A stretch of 9,942 nt of DNA from Fulvivirga aurantia (GTDB taxonomy: Bacteria; Bacteroidota; Bacteroidia; Cytophagales; Cyclobacteriaceae): positions 1 to 9,942 of the forward strand of contig NZ_SMMD01000829.1 in the NCBI RefSeq assembly GCF_009711475.1, in the 5' to 3' direction. Made by a program: the position numbers and the translations under genes. This document shows positions 1 to 6,056 of the stretch, in pieces. The first letter of the stretch is position 1. The number at the start of each line of letters is the position of its first letter. Below the pieces are notes generated by a model. It made no database searches. It was not told the origin of the DNA and worked only from the letters and a program-made list of their open reading frames with translations.

Positions 1-2766
1 TAAGCCCTCCAACGTAATAAATTCTCTATCAGAAATGAGGGTTTGCTGCCTCACACGCTGGCCCGTGCGGTTATATAATGAGAAAGTCACTTCAGTGCCA
101 GCTTCAAACAGCTTTGTAAAGACTCGCAGCTCTTCTCCCTGACTGACAGGGTTTGGAAAAACAAGAAAAGCTTCGTCTGTGAGGAAATAGATGAGTGACT
201 CTTCACTTACTAATTGCTCGCCATTGCCAAATTTTACGATGGCTCTATGTCTGTTTAAGCCTTGTATCGGACTGCTGTCTTCAATTCTAATGGTGCTCGT
301 TTCAGGCTTTACTGAGGAAACTACCTCGTAAGCATCACCTACTTTTCTTTCAATAATAACTTCATCTACACCGTAATTCGTACCGAGTTGCAGGTTAAGA
401 AAAAGCTTCTGGTCTTCGGAGATATCCGGGAAAAATGACACGAGGTAGCACTCTACGCCTTGAAGATTGTAATCAATGGTATAGCTTTTAATCAAAGCAG
501 AGTCTGCGTCATCTAACGGCTGCATGGTAAAATACCTTGACGAAAACTGCGAATTGTATATAACCAGCGCTGTATCAGAAGTTGTGGTAACTTCCTGCAG
601 GTATTTATCGCCTAATGTTAAAATTTTATAACTACTGGCTCCTTCAACTGTCGGCCACTGCAAGCGTGTGGAGTCCTGGCAATTAAAACCAACACCTAGG
701 CGCACTGGCCTAGAAATCGTGAATGACTCGGTGAGATAATCCGTACCATTTATCACCAATTTGGCTCGGGCCACACTGTTTATCTCCGGTGGCGACCATC
801 GGTAATGACCTTTTGAAAGGTCTACATTGTCATCAATCACCGTCCAGTTACTGCCATTATCAATACTGTATAATAACTGACCTTGACTGGTCTCGAATGT
901 ACTATTCCATCTAAAATATCCATCAGTTTCACCATCGTATGGCATATTATCGCTTGAAGTAGGAAAAGTCCAGCTGAAAGTGTCTTTCATATCGTACTGG
1001 TAGGCGATATAAAAACGCTGCGGTCCTTGCGGGATGTCAAAGCCATTTAATGTTATTGTATAATCACCTGCAGTCGGGTTGGCTACAGTAATCTGCTCTA
1101 CATTGTTAAGGTGGTCTTCACCTCTTGTAGCAGGTTTGTCTAATGCATTTGCATCCGGGGCGGTGTCAAGCACCCAGGGTAACCAGTTATCTCCACCCTG
1201 ACTAAGCTGCATGTCGATGTCATTTACCAGCGCTAAATTACTATTCACCATGGCTGCTGGGTCGTTCCAAACGACTGTGACTTTAAGGTTTTCAGCATTA
1301 GCTGGCACACTTATGTTGTAGATAGGGGATTCACCTTGACTTATTTCGCCTGATAAAAAATTACCTTCTTTTAAATTCTGAAGTGTACGATAGGCGTCAA
1401 TATTTCCATAGCCTGTGTAAAAGTCAACAGCCGGGTTATGTACGTCATCAGCACTATTAATTAGTAAAGCCTTGATGAGTGCCGACTCCGGCATAGTACC
1501 GTATTGTTCAAGATGCTGTTGTTGTAATAATACAGCAATTCCCGAAGTCATTGCGGCTGAATTTGATGAGCCAGCTGTGCTGTAGGCGACAAGTTCTGGT
1601 TTTACGCGTCCATCAAAAGCGGGTCCTTTAGATGCGAAATTAATAGGTCTACCCACTGTGTCTACAGAGCCTATTACCAGTGTATTTTTCGACATTTTAA
1701 AATTTCCTGTAAGGTTAGCATAACCCGTTACATTTTTATAGGTGCCAACAGTATCTACCTGTAGCCCTTGATTTCCTGATGATATGACATGTAATAATGT
1801 GGTGTTGTTTTCAGTGCTTTCATCAAAAGCTCTGGCCAGTGTGCCATAGAAGTTTTCTATGCTGGTGCCATAAGAATGGTTCTGTGTGGTCACATTTAGG
1901 TTGCTATAATCTGAGGGAGCATCGGGGAGCACATCGGCAAAGTCTGAAGATGTGAGTGTGGTGCCAAGCGCTACACCTCTGCCTGTTACAAAACTATTTC
2001 CGGCCCCGGCAGCAATGGTGGCCATTTCTGTGGCATGGTTGTCGATATTTTCTGAAGAGAGGGGTGAGGGGAGGTTACGGCCAATAATATCGATGTCATC
2101 AGCATCATATTTTTGTTCCTGAATAGATAAAGTGATACCTGTTCCGTTAAGTGAAGGGAAATCGTTGTGAACACGATTGACAGTATTCACATTTAAATTC
2201 ATATCAATCACACGGCTCTCTGTGGTGGGCTCTTGGCTTTCAACACCTATATATGTAATGTGACTCACAGCTAATAAATTTTCCAGGAGCCATTTTTTAT
2301 TGGTTGATACTGTAAAAGCACTTCTTCCCTGTTGGGTATATGATAAGTTATGGTCTGACAAAAGTTTCTCCAGGGCCGATGGTTCATCACTTACTATATG
2401 AAAACTTTGGTGTGAATCAGGATTTAGTTGCTCTGCAGTAGCGTTCATTTTCCACAGGTCATTGGCTGGCCATTTTTCGTGTAATTCTACTATTCTTTGG
2501 TTTGCATTTTGAATTGCAACAATGGCATAGTTCCGGTCGAGCTGTCTTATGATTTTTAGCCCCTCATCAACTAGATTTTGCCTGGTGTTTTTATCAGAAA
2601 ATTTGAGTAAATAATAGCGTTGATTTAGCTCTGATTTTGTGGTGTAATTTTTTTCTTTTTTTATAAATTTTTTCCAGCCGTTTAAGTTTTGGGATTGTGC
2701 TTTACCAAGATTGATAAAAATCAAAGCCAAAGTAAGAACTAAAATTATATGTTGTGTTTTTCTCAT
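1..2766 (-). CDS. Secreted S8 (subtilisin-like, KP-43-type) serine protease with T9SS sorting domain, 3' end cut by the window
   Basis: The minus-strand frame is open for 922 codons from the ATG at 2766 to the window edge, with no stop. Residues 1-23 look like a Sec signal peptide (basic MRK, hydrophobic core, cleavage near GKA|Q). Residues ~30-190 resemble a propeptide. The S8 catalytic domain spans ~200-445: His244 in NHATEMATIAAG, oxyanion Asn332 in SSGNQG, and Ser401 in GSSNSAAMTSG, which aligns with GTSMASPHVAG. The position of the usual catalytic Asp (subtilisin VAVID) reads LSIQE, giving Glu217. A beta-sandwich like the KP-43 C-terminal domain follows (~460-590, with VVWNDPAA and LVNDIDMQL), then two Fn3-like segments (~592-755). 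From ~866 a T9SS type A sorting domain begins (FPNP at 870-873); I estimate that about 20 residues lie beyond the edge. The product is probably exported through T9SS and attached to the surface or released. Its substrate is unknown. No Shine-Dalgarno is seen, as is usual in this phylum. Confidence 0.93.
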   Translation of the reverse strand, partial: MRKTQHIILVLTLALIFINLGKAQSQNLNGWKKFIKKEKNYTTKSELNQRYYLLKFSDKNTRQNLVDEGLKIIRQLDRNYAIVAIQNANQRIVELHEKWPANDLWKMNATAEQLNPDSHQSFHIVSDEPSALEKLLSDHNLSYTQQGRSAFTVSTNKKWLLENLLAVSHITYIGVESQEPTTESRVIDMNLNVNTVNRVHNDFPSLNGTGITLSIQEQKYDADDIDIIGRNLPSPLSSENIDNHATEMATIAAGAGNSFVTGRGVALGTTLTSSDFADVLPDAPSDYSNLNVTTQNHSYGTSIENFYGTLARAFDESTENNTTLLHVISSGNQGLQVDTVGTYKNVTGYANLTGNFKMSKNTLVIGSVDTVGRPINFASKGPAFDGRVKPELVAYSTAGSSNSAAMTSGIAVLLQQQHLEQYGTMPESALIKALLINSADDVHNPAVDFYTGYGNIDAYRTLQNLKEGNFLSGEISQGESPIYNISVPANAENLKVTVVWNDPAAMVNSNLALVNDIDMQLSQGGDNWLPWVLDTAPDANALDKPATRGEDHLNNVEQITVANPTAGDYTITLNGFDIPQGPQRFYIAYQYDMKDTFSWTFPTSSDNMPYDGETDGYFRWNSTFETSQGQLLYSIDNGSNWTVIDDNVDLSKGHYRWSPPEINSVARAKLVINGTDYLTESFTISRPVRLGVGFNCQDSTRLQWPTVEGASSYKILTLGDKYLQEVTTTSDTALVIYNSQFSSRYFTMQPLDDADSALIKSYTIDYNLQGVECYLVSFFPDISEDQKLFLNLQLGTNYGVDEVIIERKVGDAYEVVSSVKPETSTIRIEDSSPIQGLNRHRAIVKFGNGEQLVSEESLIYFLTDEAFLVFPNPVSQGEELRVFTKLFEAGTEVTFSLYNRTGQRVRQQTLISDREFITLEGL

Positions 2767-2870
2767 TATTCAATCAAAAATTCTACTAATTAACATTTAG
2801 GTAACTTAGATTACATGAAAAATTAATTTATATAGTTCGTTTATTCTGTGTTATTCTATTAAGCGCCTCA

Positions 2871-2981
2871 TTTACAGATTTACTTTAACGTTATGATCAT
2901 CCATGTAAGTTTTAGGTCTGTTTTGGTTCTTTTTGCTAAGAAACTTCGTCTACCTTCGTCAATGTTAAAATAATCTGTAAA
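2871..2981. repeat. 10-bp perfect inverted repeat flanking the divergent promoter region
   Basis: TTTACAGATT at 2871-2880 is the exact reverse complement of AATCTGTAAA at 2972-2981. The arms are 91 bp apart, too far for an ordinary terminator hairpin. They bracket the region where the plus-strand promoter of the M57 gene should lie. Paired operators for one regulator acting on both divergent genes are possible, but chance in AT-rich DNA is not excluded. Confidence 0.35.
2944..2960. repeat. 7-bp direct repeat at 10-bp spacing (CTTCGTC)
   Basis: CTTCGTC occurs at 2944-2950 and again at 2954-2960, so the repeat period is one DNA turn. It lies 40-56 bp upstream of the M57 start and overlaps the weak TACCTTCG -7 candidate. 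This could be a regulator half-site pair, but the units are short. Confidence 0.25.
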
Positions 2982-2999
2982 CCTAAACCATTTTAAAAG

Positions 3000-3854
3000 A
3001 TGAAGAAATTGAAAATTTCTGCAATGTTTTTTGCTGCGACAGCATTCGCGGCAACCACATTTACTGCTTGTACGCAGGAAGAAAATGTACAACCTAAAGA
3101 AGATAAGTTAGCGCTTACTGATGAGGTAATGAGCCAGTTTACTGAGCTTGGATTTGACGTAAGTGATATCGAGGCAGTTGAAGGAAACTCACTTGACGGT
3201 GGAGTTGAATCAGGATTTATGTTAGAGGGTGATATTTTCATCTCACAAGACAACTTTAGAAAAATGTTGGACAGCGAGTCTCATAACGGACCTATGGGAG
3301 AGCAGTACAGAACTAACAACCTTGTAAGTTCTTCTAACTACACTATTGATATCATTGGTTACACTGCTAACAATAGCAATGGTCTTGATTCTAAAACACA
3401 AACTGCTTTGCAGTGGGCTGTTAATAACTATAACAGACTTAACATCGGTCTTAACTTCAACCTTACTTTCGGTACAAACTATCAGTCTAAAGATATGGTA
3501 GTATACAGAGTAAGTGGTGGCGGAGGTGGTTCTGCTGGTTTCCCAAGTGGTGGAGCTCCTTACAAGTGGGTGAAAATCAACTCTGGTACTAGCAGCTACG
3601 ACACTAACGTTGTTGAGCACGTAATTACTCACGAGATTGGTCACTCAGTAGGTCTTCGTCACACTGACTACTTCGACAGATCTTACTCTTGTGGTTCTGG
3701 TGGAAACGAAGGTGACGGTGGTGTAGGTGCAATCCACATCCCTGGTACTCCTACTGGCGTAGATCCTAACTCTATCATGCTTGCTTGCTTTAGCTCTAGC
3801 GAAGACGGTGAGTTTGGTAGCAATGATGTTACTGCATTAGAATACCTTTACTAG
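3000..3854 (+). CDS. M57 family 'dual-action HEIGH' zinc metallopeptidase, predicted lipoprotein
   Basis: The 284-residue protein starts with a type II signal peptide (MKKLK, then an Ala/Phe/Thr-rich core) and a lipobox-like FTAC with Cys24, so it is probably lipidated and anchored outside the inner membrane. The catalytic signature is HEIGHSVGLRH: His211, Glu212, His215 and third ligand His221, the extended metzincin-type zinc site HExxHxxGxxH. NSIM with Met260 is a likely Met-turn. Cys231 and Cys263 could form a disulfide. A flexible Gly/Ser-rich stretch (residues 172-185) precedes the active site. The HEIGH motif and layout match the Bacteroidota M57 family, whose natural substrates are mostly unknown. 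Codon use is strongly biased: 17 of 22 Asn codons are AAC and 10 of 12 Tyr codons are TAC, with T-ending Gly, Ala, Thr and Ser codons common, which suggests high expression. It is monocistronic, with its own terminator, and is divergent from the S8 protease gene. Confidence 0.93.
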   Translation: MKKLKISAMFFAATAFAATTFTACTQEENVQPKEDKLALTDEVMSQFTELGFDVSDIEAVEGNSLDGGVESGFMLEGDIFISQDNFRKMLDSESHNGPMGEQYRTNNLVSSSNYTIDIIGYTANNSNGLDSKTQTALQWAVNNYNRLNIGLNFNLTFGTNYQSKDMVVYRVSGGGGGSAGFPSGGAPYKWVKINSGTSSYDTNVVEHVITHEIGHSVGLRHTDYFDRSYSCGSGGNEGDGGVGAIHIPGTPTGVDPNSIMLACFSSSEDGEFGSNDVTALEYLY

Positions 3855-3876
3855 GCCAACTATCTAGTATATTTTG

Positions 3877-3915
3877 AAAGAAGCCGACCCAAAAGAGGGT
3901 TGGCTTCTTTTTTTT
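3877..3915 (+). terminator. Strong rho-independent terminator of the M57 gene
   Basis: A 14-bp stem is formed by 3877-3890 (AAAGAAGCCGACCC) and 3897-3910 (GGGTTGGCTTCTTT) with one G-T wobble and a six-base AAAAGA loop, followed by an unbroken T run to 3915. It begins 22 bp after the M57 stop codon. Confidence 0.93.
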
Positions 3916-4113
3916 GTCATATCTCAAGGATGAAGGAAGCTTTTAAGACACAGTTGAGCGTGTGCATGATAAAACCTCATGAAGAAGTGGTATTGAATTG
4001 TGGTGCTGTAAACCTATCCTTTAAGCGAATACTTTGAAAAATATAAGAGAGGCTATAAATGTTCAATTGTTAGATGAGCAAGAGCTTGTAGGATTAATAT
4101 TGATCTTAAGTCT

Positions 4114-4150
4114 AAAAAAGAAAGAGTGACCTAATTTATAAGTCACTCTT
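4114..4150 (-). terminator. Rho-independent terminator of the coiled-coil protein gene
   Basis: AAGAGTGAC (4122-4130) pairs perfectly with GTCACTCTT (4142-4150) around an 11-base loop. Read on the minus strand the hairpin is followed by TCTTTTTT (4121-4114), so it terminates leftward transcription. It lies about 67 bp beyond the stop of the minus-strand gene at 4217. Confidence 0.8.
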
Positions 4151-4216
4151 AATTGCATTAAATGTTCTGTGTTCACTAAGCTTTGAGAGCGAGTGAAATA
4201 ATATACCCTCTCCGGC

Positions 4217-5149
4217 TTACTTCACCTCAAATTGCTGGCTTCCCATTTTGTAATCATCAGTATAGACTTCCAGCGTGTAAAGACCTTCCTCATATTCAGA
4301 GCCTTTTTCATACTCAAAAGTGAGTTGCTGTTTGGTGTTATCAAACAAGATCTCTTTGCTGGCAGTATAAAACTCTTCTTTACCATCGATCATAAAAGTG
4401 CCGGACCCTCGCGATACATCAAATATGATTTGCCCGTTGCTATCTACAATTCTTACAATGATATTTTTGCCTTCGATAGGGGCCACATCGTTTTCAGCGA
4501 TGTTAAAAGTTACCTTAAGCTTTTCTGCGTGTCTGCTTTTAAACGGGCTTTCACGTTCTTTTCCTCTACGGTTCACGGCTAGAATCTGTATGTTTTCAGC
4601 TTTCAGTTGAGATGCCAAAGCTACTTTAGATGCTAGCTCGTCTTTAGAAGTATTAAGTTCGTTTAGCGAGTCAAACAGCACGTTTTTTTCCGTTTTAAGT
4701 GTAGTATTCTCTGTAAGTAAGGCAGTGTTGAGTTCTTTCAGTTTATCAATCTCCTTGTCTTTGGCTTTAAGCAATATTTCATAGCCATCAACTTTGTCTT
4801 TAAGCGCTGCGATTGTGCTTCTACTGGCTTTTTGACTTCTGGCTAGCTCACGCTCGATCTCATCTTTCGCTTCCTGGAGCTCAGTTATATCTCCTCCCAG
4901 AGAGTCTATTGCTCTAATCTTTTCAGATAGTTCTTCGCTAATGTCATTAAGACGCTGGAGCGTGGTGGCTAACTCATCTTCGGTAGATGCCAACTGATTT
5001 TCTCGTTCCACGCTTTCTTGGTGGTCAAGGTAAATTTTTACTCCCTGTACTACGATAATCACCGCAAAGATGATGAGTAGTATGGTGGTCTTTTTATTAC
5101 TTTTTTTAGGTTCAGACACTTGAGGTTTCTCGGAGTTGTTCTCGGTCAT
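4217..5149 (-). CDS. Membrane-anchored coiled-coil protein of unknown function
   Basis: This 310-residue protein has a charged N-terminal tail (1-20, ending KKSNKK), one hydrophobic helix (about 22-41), a long coiled coil (about 45-190, rich in Glu, Lys and Leu heptads), and a C-terminal beta-rich domain (about 208-310). The C-terminal domain includes LKVTFNIAEND, a GKNIIVRIVDSNGQIIFD strand pair, and a final LYTLEVYTDD...QQFEV strand resembling an Ig-like fold. The short basic N-terminus suggests that residues 1-20 are cytoplasmic and the coil and beta domain are periplasmic; this orientation is inferred. Long coils of this kind are often mislabelled as SMC or chromosome-segregation proteins, but no ATPase motifs are present. 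A structural role spanning the periplasm is possible. The gene is monocistronic, with its own promoter and terminator, and is divergent from a methyltransferase gene. I do not recognise a named family. Confidence 0.88.
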   Translation of the reverse strand: MTENNSEKPQVSEPKKSNKKTTILLIIFAVIIVVQGVKIYLDHQESVERENQLASTEDELATTLQRLNDISEELSEKIRAIDSLGGDITELQEAKDEIERELARSQKASRSTIAALKDKVDGYEILLKAKDKEIDKLKELNTALLTENTTLKTEKNVLFDSLNELNTSKDELASKVALASQLKAENIQILAVNRRGKERESPFKSRHAEKLKVTFNIAENDVAPIEGKNIIVRIVDSNGQIIFDVSRGSGTFMIDGKEEFYTASKEILFDNTKQQLTFEYEKGSEYEEGLYTLEVYTDDYKMGSQQFEVK

Positions 5150-5177
5150 AAGTTGGTTTTCTTTGTGTAGTTTGCCG

Positions 5178-5207
5178 TAAAATTATTCTTTATTTGAGAT
5201 TTGTCAA
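5178..5207 (-). promoter_or_regulatory. Candidate Bacteroidota-type promoter of the coiled-coil gene
   Basis: On the minus strand, TTG (5207-5205) is followed after 19 bp by TAATTTTA (5185-5178), which matches the Bacteroidota -7 element TAnnTTTG at all but the last base. The 19-bp spacing fits the usual 17-23. Transcription would begin near 5170, leaving a leader of roughly 20 bases before the ATG at 5149. Confidence 0.45.
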
Positions 5208-5256
5208 TGAAATATGCTTCATTTGTCGGTGATACTAACGTAAGGCTGGTAAGAAT

Positions 5257-5838
5257 ATGATACACGATGAAACATATTGGACTAATCGCTACGAAACCGG
5301 ACAAATTCAATGGGATGCCGGAGATATCACTACTCCGTTGAAGACGTATTTTGACGGGCTTACAGATAAATCAATTAAAATACTCATACCCGGATGTGGA
5401 AACGCCTACGAGGCAATCTATTTATGGAGACAGGGTTTTAAAAATGTATACCTGGCCGATGTCTCAAAAAGGCCACTTGACAACTTTCAGCAGCAAGTAC
5501 CTGATTTTCCAGAGGACCAATTGCTTCAGAAAAACTTTTTTGACCTGGAAGATCAATATGATTTAATTGTTGAACAAACCTTTTTTTGCGCACTGCATCC
5601 TAAAGAAAGGCAGGCATACGTACAAAAAGTAAAAGAATTGCTCAAACCCAATGGTCACCTGATGGGAGTATTATTTAATGAGCCTTTATTTGATAATCAT
5701 CCCCCTTATGGAGGAAACAAAGAAGAATACCTGCCTCTGTTTACTCCCTACCTCAACGTTGTGAAATTTGAAACCTGTTACAATTCGATAAAGCCGAGAG
5801 CAGGTCGAGAGCTTTTTATACTGCTTCAAAATTCATGA
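5257..5838 (+). CDS. TPMT-family SAM-dependent methyltransferase
   Basis: This 193-residue class I methyltransferase resembles the thiopurine S-methyltransferase (TPMT) superfamily. Visible features are the N-terminal YWTNRYETGQIQWD (7-20), typical of the family's W..R(Y)..G...W start; SAM-binding motif I, ILIPGCGNAYEA (42-53); an acidic residue at the end of strand 2, YLADVS (Asp68), for the SAM ribose; DLIVEQTFFCAL (102-113) at motif IV; and FNEPLFDNHPPYGG (140-153), a region that shapes the acceptor pocket in this family. Length is near the usual bacterial size of about 190-200 residues. Relatives methylate sulfur, selenium, tellurium or halide acceptors, and the specific acceptor here cannot be read from sequence. 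It is a cytoplasmic single gene with no operon partner. The ATG at 5257 gives a full N-terminus; no Shine-Dalgarno is present. Confidence 0.9.
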   Translation: MIHDETYWTNRYETGQIQWDAGDITTPLKTYFDGLTDKSIKILIPGCGNAYEAIYLWRQGFKNVYLADVSKRPLDNFQQQVPDFPEDQLLQKNFFDLEDQYDLIVEQTFFCALHPKERQAYVQKVKELLKPNGHLMGVLFNEPLFDNHPPYGGNKEEYLPLFTPYLNVVKFETCYNSIKPRAGRELFILLQNS

Positions 5839-5865
5839 TGTAGAATTTATTCTACACACATTTTT
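5839..5865 (+). terminator. Weak AT-rich hairpin after the methyltransferase gene
   Basis: TGTAGAA (5839-5845) pairs with TTCTACA (5850-5856) around a four-base loop directly after the TGA stop, and a T run (5861-5865) follows a few bases later. The stem is short and AT-rich, so termination may be partial. Confidence 0.4.
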
Positions 5866-5972
5866 CTTATTTTACAATAAATCGCTGTTCAATCATTGAT
5901 TACTGCGTTTTTAGAGATGTGGCATGTTTTTTCTTAAATAGTCATTTGTAGTGGGCTGTCCGTATATAATAG

Positions 5973-5988
5973 ATAGCCGTCCGGCTAT
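5973..5988 (+). promoter_or_regulatory. Compact hairpin upstream of the HD-PycTM gene
   Basis: ATAGCC (5973-5978) pairs with GGCTAT (5983-5988) around GTCC, 68 bp before the HD-PycTM start. No T run follows, so it is not a terminator. It could be a leader structure or a palindromic operator next to the AT-rich TATAAT at 5965-5970. No matching Bacteroidota promoter pair was found in 5839-6056. Confidence 0.25.
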
Positions 5989-6056
5989 GAGAATTAAAAC
6001 AAAAGCTAACATACTCAAGAAATCGTTGTTGTAATACCTAATCATAACCTAACCAT

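Larger units (their letters stand above)
2767..2999. promoter_or_regulatory. Divergent intergenic region between the two exported proteases
   Basis: This 233-bp AT-rich spacer must hold the promoters of both the S8 protease (minus) and the M57 lipoprotein (plus). For the plus direction, TACCTTCG at 2951-2958 is one mismatch from the Bacteroidota -7 element TAnnTTTG, but the nearest upstream TTG motifs (2933-2935 and 2923-2925) lie 15 and 25 bp away, outside the usual 17-23. For the minus direction I find no convincing pair. No Shine-Dalgarno precedes either start. The promoter positions are therefore unresolved. Confidence 0.4.
3855..4216. other. Gene-poor intergenic region between convergent genes
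   Basis: This 362-bp stretch separates two convergent genes and holds a terminator for each. Between them (about 3919-4110) I see no convincing gene. The longest start-to-stop frame is 35 codons at 3930-4037 (plus), preceded by AAGG but matching no family I know. Another short plus-strand frame (about 4022-4129) contains LKNIREAINVQLLDEQELVG, which looks protein-like but lacks an ATG. The stretch may be a decayed gene remnant or simply spacer. Confidence 0.5.

Noticed and set aside
1986..2174. A 62-codon minus-strand frame within the S8 protease gene
   Set aside because: It is out of phase with the continuous 922-codon protease frame, which carries the His motif in this stretch.
1..2766. Frameshift or internal stop breaking the S8 protease
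   Set aside because: The frame is uninterrupted from the ATG at 2766 to position 1, and all domain motifs including the T9SS FPNP are in the same phase. The missing end is due only to the window edge.
2993..3644. Two overlapping minus-strand open frames (86 and 133 codons) opposite the M57 gene
   Set aside because: They are antisense to a gene with clear signal peptide, HExxH motif and strong codon bias; that bias creates long antisense frames. Their products show no recognisable domain.
2975..4016. 11-bp direct repeat CTGTAAACCTA at 2975-2985 and 4006-4016, flanking the M57 gene
   Set aside because: Repeats of this length are expected by chance several times in 10 kb of AT-rich DNA, and no further similarity or insertion-like structure surrounds the copies.
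4217..5149. SMC-like chromosome segregation protein
   Set aside because: The similarity would come only from the coiled coil; no Walker A, Walker B or hinge region exists and the N-terminus is a membrane anchor.
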